From positions 1 to 64,000 of the forward strand of contig JAUIHI010000013.1 in the NCBI GenBank assembly GCA_030432295.1: a DNA stretch of 64,000 nt, in the 5' to 3' direction. The position numbers were made by a program, and so were the translations under genes. Position 1 is the first letter of the stretch, and each line of letters opens with the position of its first letter. This stretch comes from Anaerolineae bacterium (GTDB lineage Bacteria; Chloroflexota; Anaerolineae; Caldilineales; Caldilineaceae). This document shows, piece after piece, positions 16,774-23,337 of this stretch. A model generated the notes under the pieces. It was given only the letters and a program-made list of their open reading frames with translations. It was not told where the DNA came from and did no database searches.

Positions 16774-19005
16774 ATGTTCGATCTGCCCGCCACTGTAGCC
16801 GACGCCCAAACGGGAAACGACGAGGCATTTGCCCGTCTCGTCTCCCACTTCCAGGATATGGCCTACGCCTGGGCCTATGGACTGACCAGCGATTTCCACC
16901 TGGCCCAGGATGTAGCCCAGGAAGCCTTTCTGGATGCCTGGCTGCTTCTGCCCCAATTGCGGGAGGCCGCCGCTTTCCCCGGCTGGCTGCGACGGATTGT
17001 CGCCAAGCACGCGGACAGGGAGACCCGGCGCAAGCGCCCCGTCTTTCTGCCTGTGGATGCTGCCGACGATCTGCCCTCGGCCCAACCGCAACCGGAGGCG
17101 CTGGTAGAGGCCGCAGAGATCCAGATGTGGGTACAGACGGCTGTAGATGCGCTGCCCGATCACCAGCGCACCGCCACCGCCCTCTTTTATCTGGACGGCT
17201 ATAGCCAACGGGAGATCGCCGACTTTCTGGAACTGCCTGTGTCCACCATCAAAAAGCGGCTGCACGACGCCCGCAATGGACTCAAACGGAGGATTGACCC
17301 AATGACTCGACAGGAATTGCAGACCCACCGCCCATCCCAGACCGACGAATTTGCCGACCGCATACAGTTTTTCATCGCCCTGCGCACCCACAATCTGCGC
17401 CGGATCAAAGAGCTAATCGAGAAAAACCCGGCCCTGCTGGAAGTACGCACCGAATGGGCTGTGGCCTCGGAGGGCTACTTCTGGCCCCTGAATGCAACCG
17501 CCCTGCACTGGGCCGCGGCCACGGGCGATCTGGCTCTACTCACCTTTTTGCTGGACGCGGGCGCAGAGCGCAATCCCGCGGACCGGGGGGGAGAGACGCC
17601 CCTGCATATGGCCGTGCGGATGGGCGAGAGCGGCGCGGTGCGGCGTCTGCTGGACGGCGGCCCCAATGGCGGCGCGGACGTGAACGCGTCCACAAAGAAC
17701 GGGATGACACCCCTGCATCACGCGGCTTTGAAGGCAAAACCGTCAATGGTGGAACTGCTGGTGGCCCACGGCGCGCAGGTCGATAGCCGGGACAGCGCAG
17801 GACGCAGCCCAGCCGATTGGGCGGCGCTCAAAGGCCGGGGAGAGATTGTCGATCTGCTGGCGGGCTACGGGGCAGAAGACCCCAAGACCGCGCCGATTGC
17901 CCCCTATCAGGTGAGCCGTGCCCAGCCCTCCACCCGCACAGTACCCGTCGGCCCGCAAGTCCTGGGCCGCATTCTGAACGCAGAGGGTCTGCCCCTGGAC
18001 AAAGCCGGGGCTTTTGACCCGGCCCAGGCAGCAGCCATCCACCGGCCAGCGTCCGCGGTCCGCCCACCCTTCTTGGAGACGGGCATCAAAATCATCGATC
18101 TGCTCTGTCCGCTGGTGCGGGGCGGCCACAACGGACTTTTTACACCCCTGGCCGGTGTGGGGCGGATGGTGGTGATGAGCCAGTTGATCGACAGCATTGC
18201 CAGCCTGCACGACGGGCGGGTGGTCTACGCCGGCCTGCAACACGGCCCGTATACGCTGGACGGTCTGCTCCGGTCCTGGCGGGGCGAGTGTGGCGTGGCT
18301 GCCGAGGCGCTGGAAAATAAGCTGACGCTAGTTTGTGGCGAGCTGGACGACCCGGTGGCAACCAAACAGCAGGTGGTGGAGACCGCCCTGACTATCGGCG
18401 AGGAGTTTCGTCGGGCCGGTCACGAAGTGCTACTGCTGGTGGAGACACGGCTGGCTCTGACCGATGGTGTGCTGCCCTATCTGCGGGCCAATGCGGTGGC
18501 TACCCCGGACGCTGCCATTACATTCCTCTATTGCGGCGACGAGAGCGCAGGCGCAGAACCGGCAGCTTTAGCCGATCTGGACGCAGTGATCACCTTCAAT
18601 CGGGAGCGGGCGGTGGCCGGTCTCTGGCCTGCCATCGACCCATTGGGTTCTCGCTCGAAGCTGCTGGCCCATCCGTTGCTGGATGCCAGCCATGGCCAGG
18701 TGGCGGCAGAGGTGGCCCGCCATTTTCGCCGCTACGAGGGGCTGCATTCGATGATAGAGAGCAAAGGTCTGGACGGTCTCTTCTATCTGGACGAGCGGGC
18801 CGCGGACGAAAAGATTGCCATTCGTGCCCGTCGCCTGCATCGCTATCTGACCCAGCCCTTCCCCGGTCTGGAAACCTTCACCGGACAGTTGGGGGCCTAT
18901 GTCCCTGCGGCTGAGACAGTGGCGACCTGTCGGGCGATTTTGGATGGAATGTATGACGAAGTGGAGGAGAGCGAGTTTTTGTTCGTGACGAGTTTTGGGA
19001 AATAA
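16774..19005 (+). CDS. Fusion of ECF sigma factor, ankyrin repeats and a degenerate F1-ATPase beta-like domain
   Basis: The 743-residue product has three parts. Residues 1-175 hold ECF sigma regions 2 (HLAQDVAQEAFLDAW) and 4 (DALPDHQRTATALFY, then YSQREIADFLELPVSTIKK). Residues about 195-370 hold ankyrin repeats (NATALHWAAATGDLALLTFL, GETPLHMAVR, GMTPLHHAAL). Residues about 390-743 align with the C-terminal three quarters of ATP synthase beta: VGPQVLGRILNAEGLPLD, FLETGIKIIDLL, then IDPLGSRSKLL and YLTQPFPGLETFTGQLGAYV. The P-loop is ruined (AGVGRM where GVGKT is expected), the GER catalytic glutamate region reads LQHG, and Walker B reads LLLVETRLAL. It is therefore probably a non-hydrolysing pseudo-ATPase. 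ATG 16774 follows CAGGAG by five bases. I infer a sigma factor controlled by protein contacts. Confidence 0.9.
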   Translation: MFDLPATVADAQTGNDEAFARLVSHFQDMAYAWAYGLTSDFHLAQDVAQEAFLDAWLLLPQLREAAAFPGWLRRIVAKHADRETRRKRPVFLPVDAADDLPSAQPQPEALVEAAEIQMWVQTAVDALPDHQRTATALFYLDGYSQREIADFLELPVSTIKKRLHDARNGLKRRIDPMTRQELQTHRPSQTDEFADRIQFFIALRTHNLRRIKELIEKNPALLEVRTEWAVASEGYFWPLNATALHWAAATGDLALLTFLLDAGAERNPADRGGETPLHMAVRMGESGAVRRLLDGGPNGGADVNASTKNGMTPLHHAALKAKPSMVELLVAHGAQVDSRDSAGRSPADWAALKGRGEIVDLLAGYGAEDPKTAPIAPYQVSRAQPSTRTVPVGPQVLGRILNAEGLPLDKAGAFDPAQAAAIHRPASAVRPPFLETGIKIIDLLCPLVRGGHNGLFTPLAGVGRMVVMSQLIDSIASLHDGRVVYAGLQHGPYTLDGLLRSWRGECGVAAEALENKLTLVCGELDDPVATKQQVVETALTIGEEFRRAGHEVLLLVETRLALTDGVLPYLRANAVATPDAAITFLYCGDESAGAEPAALADLDAVITFNRERAVAGLWPAIDPLGSRSKLLAHPLLDASHGQVAAEVARHFRRYEGLHSMIESKGLDGLFYLDERAADEKIAIRARRLHRYLTQPFPGLETFTGQLGAYVPAAETVATCRAILDGMYDEVEESEFLFVTSFGK

Positions 19006-19016
19006 GCTATTATAGG

Positions 19017-19046
19017 GCGCTCGGTACTTTGGAAGGTGCTGAGCGC
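19017..19046 (+). terminator. Stem-loop after the sigma-ankyrin gene
   Basis: GCGCTC (19017-19022) pairs with GAGCGC (19041-19046), with further partly G-U pairing inside. It begins 12 bases after the stop. The T-rich tail is weak (TCTGCTTTGT), so termination strength is uncertain. Confidence 0.5.
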
Positions 19047-19098
19047 TCTGCTTTGTCATTCCCCTAGCGGGCAGATTTTTTGTGATGCGATTTTGATG

Positions 19099-19104
19099 TA
19101 AAAT
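19099..19104 (+). promoter_or_regulatory. Candidate -10 box placing the Crp/Fnr start at the mRNA 5' end
   Basis: TAAAAT (19099-19104) stands seven bases before the ATG of the regulator gene, where transcription would normally begin. There is no Shine-Dalgarno sequence, so a leaderless transcript is likely. The -35 region is only T-rich. Confidence 0.4.
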
Positions 19105-19110
19105 GAACAG

Positions 19111-19830
19111 ATGCTTACCCGCAATGCAATCCCCCAACCCCACAGCGAGTATTTGCAGCACGCCGGGCTTTTTCGGGGTCTGGCGTTGTCTGTCCTGGAC
19201 GAGGTTGCCCAACTGGCCCGGCAACGTTCCAGCCAGAACGACGCTTTTTTCTTCCATCAGGGCGACCCGGCCACGACTCTATACGTCCTCATCCAGGGCC
19301 GGGTGCGCATTGTCCAGGTGACGCCGGAGGGCCAGCAGGTGATTCTGCGTATCATCAGTCCCGGCGAGATGTTCGGCGGGATCGCCGCGCTGGGCGAGGC
19401 CAGCTATCCAGCCTCGGCCCAGGCGCTGGAAGCCAGTGTCGCGCTGGCCTGGGACGGCGAAACAGTCGCCCGGCTGATGGAAGAATATCCCCGCATTGCG
19501 CTCAACGCCCTGCGTCTGCTGGCTGGCCGCTACCAGGAAATGCAGGACCGCTACCGGGAATTGGCCACGGAACGGGTCGAACGGCGCGTGGCCCGCGCCC
19601 TGCTCCGTCTGCTGCGCCAGACCGGACGCAAAGTGGAAAACGGCGTGCTGATCGATTTCCCCCTTTCCCGGGAGGACCTGGCCGAATTGACCGGCACAAC
19701 CCTCTACACCGTCAGTCGGATTCTTAGCGGGTGGGAAAAAGCCGGGCTGATCGAGACTGGCCGCCAGCGGGTACTCATCCGCATCCCCCACAAATTGGTC
19801 GTCATCGCCGAGGACCTGCCGCCCGGTTAG
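19111..19830 (+). CDS. Crp/Fnr family transcriptional regulator
   Basis: The 239-residue product has an N-terminal cyclic-nucleotide-binding-type beta barrel ([34 protein letters not shown]), a long dimerisation helix, and a C-terminal winged helix ([20 protein letters not shown]). No N-terminal Cys cluster is present, so it is not an oxygen-sensing FNR with an iron-sulfur cluster. In the recognition helix the position of Crp Glu181 is Tyr, while the Arg equivalent to Arg185 is kept, suggesting altered DNA specificity. Two identical-type palindromes just downstream (19871 and 20798) are its likely targets. The ligand is unknown. Confidence 0.9.
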   Translation: MLTRNAIPQPHSEYLQHAGLFRGLALSVLDEVAQLARQRSSQNDAFFFHQGDPATTLYVLIQGRVRIVQVTPEGQQVILRIISPGEMFGGIAALGEASYPASAQALEASVALAWDGETVARLMEEYPRIALNALRLLAGRYQEMQDRYRELATERVERRVARALLRLLRQTGRKVENGVLIDFPLSREDLAELTGTTLYTVSRILSGWEKAGLIETGRQRVLIRIPHKLVVIAEDLPPG

Positions 19831-19870
19831 CCCGCCGACACCCGATAACCGTCACTTTTCGTTCCCTCTC

Positions 19871-19913
19871 TTTGCGCTGGCACAAAGACGGCGCGCCCAC
19901 TTCTCCCTATACT
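19871..19913 (+). promoter_or_regulatory. Palindromic operator and -10 box of the flavodoxin gene
   Basis: The palindrome TTTGCGCTGGCACAAA occupies 19871-19886 and is followed by GACGGC. TATACT lies at 19908-19913. The palindrome centre is 32 bases from the centre of the -10 box, placing it near -41.5 relative to a normal start, the class II activator position used by Crp/Fnr proteins. The same arrangement recurs at 20798. Confidence 0.75.
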
Positions 19914-19994
19914 TCAGAGGCAATGAGGACGTTTCCCCGCTTTCGGAAGGGGGCAGAACGACTCAAACGAATCACTGGATGAAGGAGAATCAAA

Positions 19995-20537
19995 ATGTCA
20001 GCGACAATTGGACTTTTTTATGGCAGCACAAATGGTGCGGGGGCCGTGGCGGGGGAGCTGATCAAAGCCACCATCGAAAAGACGGGTTTGGCTACGGTGG
20101 ACCTGCACGATGTGGGCTATACAAATCTCAAAGAGATGGAGCGCTACAGCTATCTGATCCTGGGCGTCTCCACCTGGAATATCGGCCTGTTGCAGGACGA
20201 TTGGGCGGACAAATTCGACGAATTGGATGAGATTGGCCTGGCCGGGAAACCGGTGGCGCTCTACGGCATGGGCGATCAGTACGGCTATCCCGACAGTTAT
20301 CTGGACGCGATGGAGACGCTGGGGGCGAAGGTGATGGAGCGTGGCGGCGAACCGGCGGGCTTCTGGCTGGTGGACGACAGCTACGAATTTGAGTATTCCC
20401 GGGCGGTGATCGACGACGTATTTATCGGCTTGGCCCTGGACGACGACAACCAGAGCGATCTCACCGAACAGCGGGTGCAGGCGTGGGCGGAGATTGTGTT
20501 GGAGGATTTTGGCCTAGCGGTGCCTGTCCCGGCCTGA
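19995..20537 (+). CDS. Flavodoxin (long-chain type)
   Basis: Flavodoxins are small FMN proteins that replace ferredoxin as electron carriers. The 180-residue product begins with the FMN-phosphate loop FYGSTNGAGAVAGEL and has the aromatic FMN-flanking regions STWNIGLLQDDW and GDQYGYPDSYLDAM. Its length fits the long-chain FldA/NifF type. AAGGAG precedes ATG 19995. It is first behind the Crp/Fnr-type operator at 19871, so expression probably depends on that regulator, perhaps under low oxygen. Confidence 0.93.
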   Translation: MSATIGLFYGSTNGAGAVAGELIKATIEKTGLATVDLHDVGYTNLKEMERYSYLILGVSTWNIGLLQDDWADKFDELDEIGLAGKPVALYGMGDQYGYPDSYLDAMETLGAKVMERGGEPAGFWLVDDSYEFEYSRAVIDDVFIGLALDDDNQSDLTEQRVQAWAEIVLEDFGLAVPVPA

Positions 20538-20560
20538 GCAGATAGAAAGGGTGTGCGGGT

Positions 20561-20782
20561 ATGACTGAAACGATTATCACCGGCGATATGACTGTGGCGG
20601 AAACCCTGCAAAGTGTGCCCGACGCCCTCCGGCTCTTTCAGGCCCACGGCATCAATCCGATCACCGACTGCGGCCCGAACATCCATAGCCTGTGGCTGGA
20701 AGAAGCCCAAGACCGCTGCCAGATTAAAGGGTGGGAAGCGCTACTCGCCGATCTCAACAGGGCAGTCAGCGCAGAATTGTAA
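20561..20782 (+). CDS. Small DUF1858/ScdA-N-like protein
   Basis: The 73-residue product has the pattern of DUF1858 or ScdA N-terminal domains: an ITGDMTVAETLQSVPDAL start, a helix with FQAHGINP, then a Cys region (TDCGPN and DRCQI) and a C-terminal helix. The CxxC pair typical of DUF1858 is absent. Such small proteins accompany hemerythrin-type and nitrosative-stress genes. It lies 23 bases after flavodoxin and is probably in the same transcript. Family assignment is moderate and no activity is known. Confidence 0.7.
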   Translation: MTETIITGDMTVAETLQSVPDALRLFQAHGINPITDCGPNIHSLWLEEAQDRCQIKGWEALLADLNRAVSAEL

Positions 20783-20797
20783 TCCCATTTCGGGCTG

Positions 20798-20840
20798 TTT
20801 GCGCCAGCGCAAAGACGGCACGCGGCGTCGCCTGTATACT
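20798..20840 (+). promoter_or_regulatory. Second palindromic operator and -10 box, before the DUF1858 gene
   Basis: TTTGCGCCAGCGCAAA at 20798-20813 is a perfect palindrome, again followed by GACGGC. TATACT lies at 20835-20840. The centre-to-centre distance is 32 bases, identical to the operator at 19871. Transcription would start near 20847, which rules out an in-frame ATG at 20846 and supports the start at 20861. Confidence 0.78.
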
Positions 20841-20860
20841 GGGAAATGAAGGAGGAACTG

Positions 20861-21076
20861 ATGGAGCATCTGATTCAAGCCGAACTTACTGTGGCCGAAA
20901 CTTTGGAGCGCTGGCCGCAAACAATTCCCGTCTTTCTGCGCCGGCGAATGGCTTGCGTAGGCTGCGCCATCACCCCCTTCGAGACTTTGGCCGAAGCGGC
21001 TGTGATTTATAGCCTGGACCTGCCCCAGTTCCTACAGGAATTGCGTCAGGCCGTTCCACCCCAAGAAGCGAGTTGA
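20861..21076 (+). CDS. DUF1858 domain protein
   Basis: The 71-residue product matches the DUF1858 pattern: ELTVAETLERWPQTIPVFLRRRMACVGC in outline, with the CxxC pair (CVGC), followed by PFETLAEAAVIYSLDL. DUF1858 proteins often occur near hybrid-cluster, hemerythrin or nitrogen-oxide-stress genes and may bind metal through the Cys pair. GGAGG stands four to eight bases before ATG 20861. It has its own copy of the Crp/Fnr-type operator. Confidence 0.85.
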   Translation: MEHLIQAELTVAETLERWPQTIPVFLRRRMACVGCAITPFETLAEAAVIYSLDLPQFLQELRQAVPPQEAS

Positions 21077-21146
21077 TAAGAATCAGCCTGCCGGTCCCGT
21101 AAGTCTGTCGTGTCCGTCCAATAGATTCCTACAGGAGAGAAGTTGT

Positions 21147-21401
21147 ATGAGCCGCAGCAATGAAACAGTCGAAGCAGGCGTTGTGGATGTCCGTACTATC
21201 GCACCCCGGGACCGCCACCCGCTGATTTTTGACGCCTTTGAGAATTTGGCGCCCGGGGACGGATTTTATCTGGTCAACGACCACGACCCCAAGCCCCTCT
21301 ACTATCAGTTCCAGGCCGAACGTACAGGCCAGTTCACCTGGGAGTATGCGGAGCAAGGGCCGGAAATCTGGCGGGTACGCATCGGACGTGCCCTTGCCTG
21401 A
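21147..21401 (+). CDS. DUF2249 domain protein
   Basis: The 84-residue product shows the DUF2249 hallmarks VVDVRTIAPRDRHPLIFDAF, LVNDHDPKPLYYQF, and a WRVRIGR ending. The family is widespread in Fnr-regulated and denitrification-linked clusters, and its members resemble the TusA fold; the molecular role is not established. AGGAGAGAAG precedes the ATG. The start region has no copy of the TTTGCGC operator, so it probably continues the transcript from 20847. Confidence 0.88.
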   Translation: MSRSNETVEAGVVDVRTIAPRDRHPLIFDAFENLAPGDGFYLVNDHDPKPLYYQFQAERTGQFTWEYAEQGPEIWRVRIGRALA

Positions 21402-21568
21402 GTAGATGCAATCGCAAACGGAGTAAAACTATTCAGCCTATGACGAAAGGTCCCCGGCACTTTCTTTGGGAGCGAGTGGGTACGTCACAATTCAATCGTT
21501 GTGAAACGTGAAGTGCCGGGGACTTTTGCTTTCTGCCTGAGCAGATGCAATCACAAAAGGAGTAAACT
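21395..21568. repeat. Stem-loop element (GTCCCCGGCACTT family, copy 1) bracketed by a 35-bp direct repeat
   Basis: Bases 21395-21430 and 21534-21568 are direct repeats differing by three substitutions and one indel. Between them lies an inverted-repeat element (about 21446-21527) whose arms contain GTCCCCGGCACTT and its complement. The first direct repeat contains the DUF2249 stop; the second contains the ribosome-binding site of the cupin gene. Related elements occur at 39574 and 42091. Confidence 0.82.
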
Positions 21569-21570
21569 GT

Positions 21571-21930
21571 ATGTGGTCATTTCCCTTGACAGAGAACGTG
21601 GAATTTCACACCGAACACCCCAATTCCCAGCCGCTGCTCGTTGCCGATTGGGGCCGGGTACTGCGCTTCAGCCTGAATCCAGGCCAGACGATTCGTGAAC
21701 ACGAGACGCCCCACTCCCCCTTCTTCGCTGTCGTGCTGGAAGGCGAAGGGCTGTTTGCGGGTGAGGATGGCCAGGAGCAACGGGTCGGTCCCCAATCCCT
21801 GCTGATTTTCGCTCCCGGCGAGCGCCACACTGTGCGTGCCCTGGAACAGAAATTGGTCTTTGTGGGTTTCTTGCAGGGCGTGCCAGGTATGGAGCCGGGC
21901 AGCCTTTCCGGCGATATTGTGCGCCAGTAG
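21571..21930 (+). CDS. Cupin domain protein
   Basis: The 119-residue product is a single cupin barrel: RFSLNPGQTIREHETPHSPF carries the first motif with His ligands, and LIFAPGERHTV the second. Its metal and substrate are unknown; small cupins of this sort often act as sensors or modest hydrolases. AAGGAG precedes ATG 21571 and lies within a duplicated segment. It sits between DUF2249 and the NDH-2-like gene, suggesting a redox or stress setting. Confidence 0.85.
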   Translation: MWSFPLTENVEFHTEHPNSQPLLVADWGRVLRFSLNPGQTIREHETPHSPFFAVVLEGEGLFAGEDGQEQRVGPQSLLIFAPGERHTVRALEQKLVFVGFLQGVPGMEPGSLSGDIVRQ

Positions 21931-21957
21931 CGTAGCCAGAGAGCAGAGGGAGGTCGT

Positions 21958-23238
21958 ATGACAGAGAGACCGCGGGTTGTCATTGTCGGGGCAGGTTTTG
22001 CCGGACTGTGGGCCGCCCGCGGTCTGGCTGGTGCGCCAGTGCAGGTACTGCTGGTGGACCGCAACAACTTCCACACATTTCTCCCTCTGCTCTATCAGGT
22101 GGCGGCGGCTGAACTGGAACCGGAGGCCATCGCCTATCCGGTGCGCAGTATCCTGCGTACAATGCCCAATGTGGATTTCCTCTTGGCGGAAGTAGAGGGA
22201 CTCGATCTGGCCGGGCAGCAGATTCAGACATCCGCGGGTACGATTGCCTACGACTTTCTCATCCTGGCAACCGGCAGCACCAATCACTTTTTCGGTGTAC
22301 CCGGTGGGCAGGAACACGCCTTTCCCCTGAAAACAATGGCAGACGCGGTTGCTTTGCGCAGCCAAATACTCCACTGCTACGAACAGGCAGCCCACCAGAC
22401 CGACCCGGAACTACGACGCCAAGCGCTGACATTCACGATTGTGGGCGGCGGCCCCACGGGCGTCGAATTTGCCGGCGCGTTGGCCGAGCTGATCAACGGT
22501 CCCCTCCGCAAAGATTATCCCCATCTGAACAGACAGGACAGCCGCGTCGTCCTGCTGGAAGCCCAGAATGTACTGCTGCCGGGCCTGCCCCCGCGGCTGC
22601 AAACCTACGCCCAGGCCCGCCTGCAACGGATGGGCGTCGAGGTGCAACTGCAAGCGTCGGTGGAAGAGATCACAGACAGCGCCGTGCGTATTGCCGACGG
22701 GCTGACTATCCCCACACAGACGGTTGTCTGGACAGCCGGCGTGCAAGGGTTGCCAGAGGCCAGCGCGTGGGGGCTGCCCGTCGTTCGGGGCAGACGGGTG
22801 GCCGTGCTGCCCACACTTCAGTCGCCAGAGCATCCCAACGTCTACGTGCTTGGAGACCTGGCGAGTCTGGAACAGGCGGGCCGGGCCTTGCCGATGGTGG
22901 CCTCTGTCGCCACCCAGCAGGGCAAAGCCGCCGCCCAGAATATCCTGCGCCAGCTACGGGACGAGCCGCCGCTGCCCTTTCGCTATCAGGACAAAGGGTC
23001 GATGGTGACAATTGGCCGCAACGCCGCGGTCGCCCACGTCTTTGGCCGCAGTTTCACTGGCTTTCCCGCCTGGGTGCTTTGGCTCGGTGTGCATCTGCTC
23101 AATCTGATTGGCTTCCGCAACCGGCTGCTGGTGATGCTCAACTGGGCCTGGGACTATTTTTTCTTCGAGCGTGCCGTTCGCCTGATTTCACCAAGGCTTT
23201 GTGACGGGAACTATTTTCCATCCACTTTCTTCGTTTGA
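21958..23238 (+). CDS. NAD(P)/FAD-dependent oxidoreductase, type II NADH dehydrogenase-like
   Basis: The 426-residue flavoprotein has an FAD-binding Rossmann motif at the N-terminus ([17 protein letters not shown]), the NDH-2-typical [17 protein letters not shown], the NAD-binding motif [16 protein letters not shown], and a late FAD motif ([15 protein letters not shown]). The C-terminal 70 residues are hydrophobic and aromatic, as in membrane-associated NDH-2 enzymes. It would oxidise NADH and reduce quinone without pumping protons. It is 27 bases downstream of the cupin gene and likely in the same operon. Confidence 0.92.
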   Translation: MTERPRVVIVGAGFAGLWAARGLAGAPVQVLLVDRNNFHTFLPLLYQVAAAELEPEAIAYPVRSILRTMPNVDFLLAEVEGLDLAGQQIQTSAGTIAYDFLILATGSTNHFFGVPGGQEHAFPLKTMADAVALRSQILHCYEQAAHQTDPELRRQALTFTIVGGGPTGVEFAGALAELINGPLRKDYPHLNRQDSRVVLLEAQNVLLPGLPPRLQTYAQARLQRMGVEVQLQASVEEITDSAVRIADGLTIPTQTVVWTAGVQGLPEASAWGLPVVRGRRVAVLPTLQSPEHPNVYVLGDLASLEQAGRALPMVASVATQQGKAAAQNILRQLRDEPPLPFRYQDKGSMVTIGRNAAVAHVFGRSFTGFPAWVLWLGVHLLNLIGFRNRLLVMLNWAWDYFFFERAVRLISPRLCDGNYFPSTFFV

Positions 23239-23263
23239 CACCCCTTTCTCCCCCTGTTAGAAT
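23235..23263 (+). promoter_or_regulatory. Sigma70-type promoter of the fdrA cluster
   Basis: TTGACA (23235-23240) and TAGAAT (23258-23263) are separated by 17 bases. The -35 begins within the stop codon region of the NDH-2-like gene. The leader to the GTG start at 23338 would be about 68 bases. Confidence 0.72.
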
Positions 23264-23337
23264 CCGTCCTACAATCCTCTCTTATTCCTCGCAGGCTGCT
23301 TTGCCACCGCCTGCACCAGACCCAACGGAGTACACCC

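Noticed and set aside
19080-19104. Classical Crp or Fnr site in front of the regulator gene (TTGTGATGCGATTTTGATG)
   Set aside because: Neither TGTGA-N6-TCACA nor TTGAT-N4-ATCAA is formed; the half-site has no partner.
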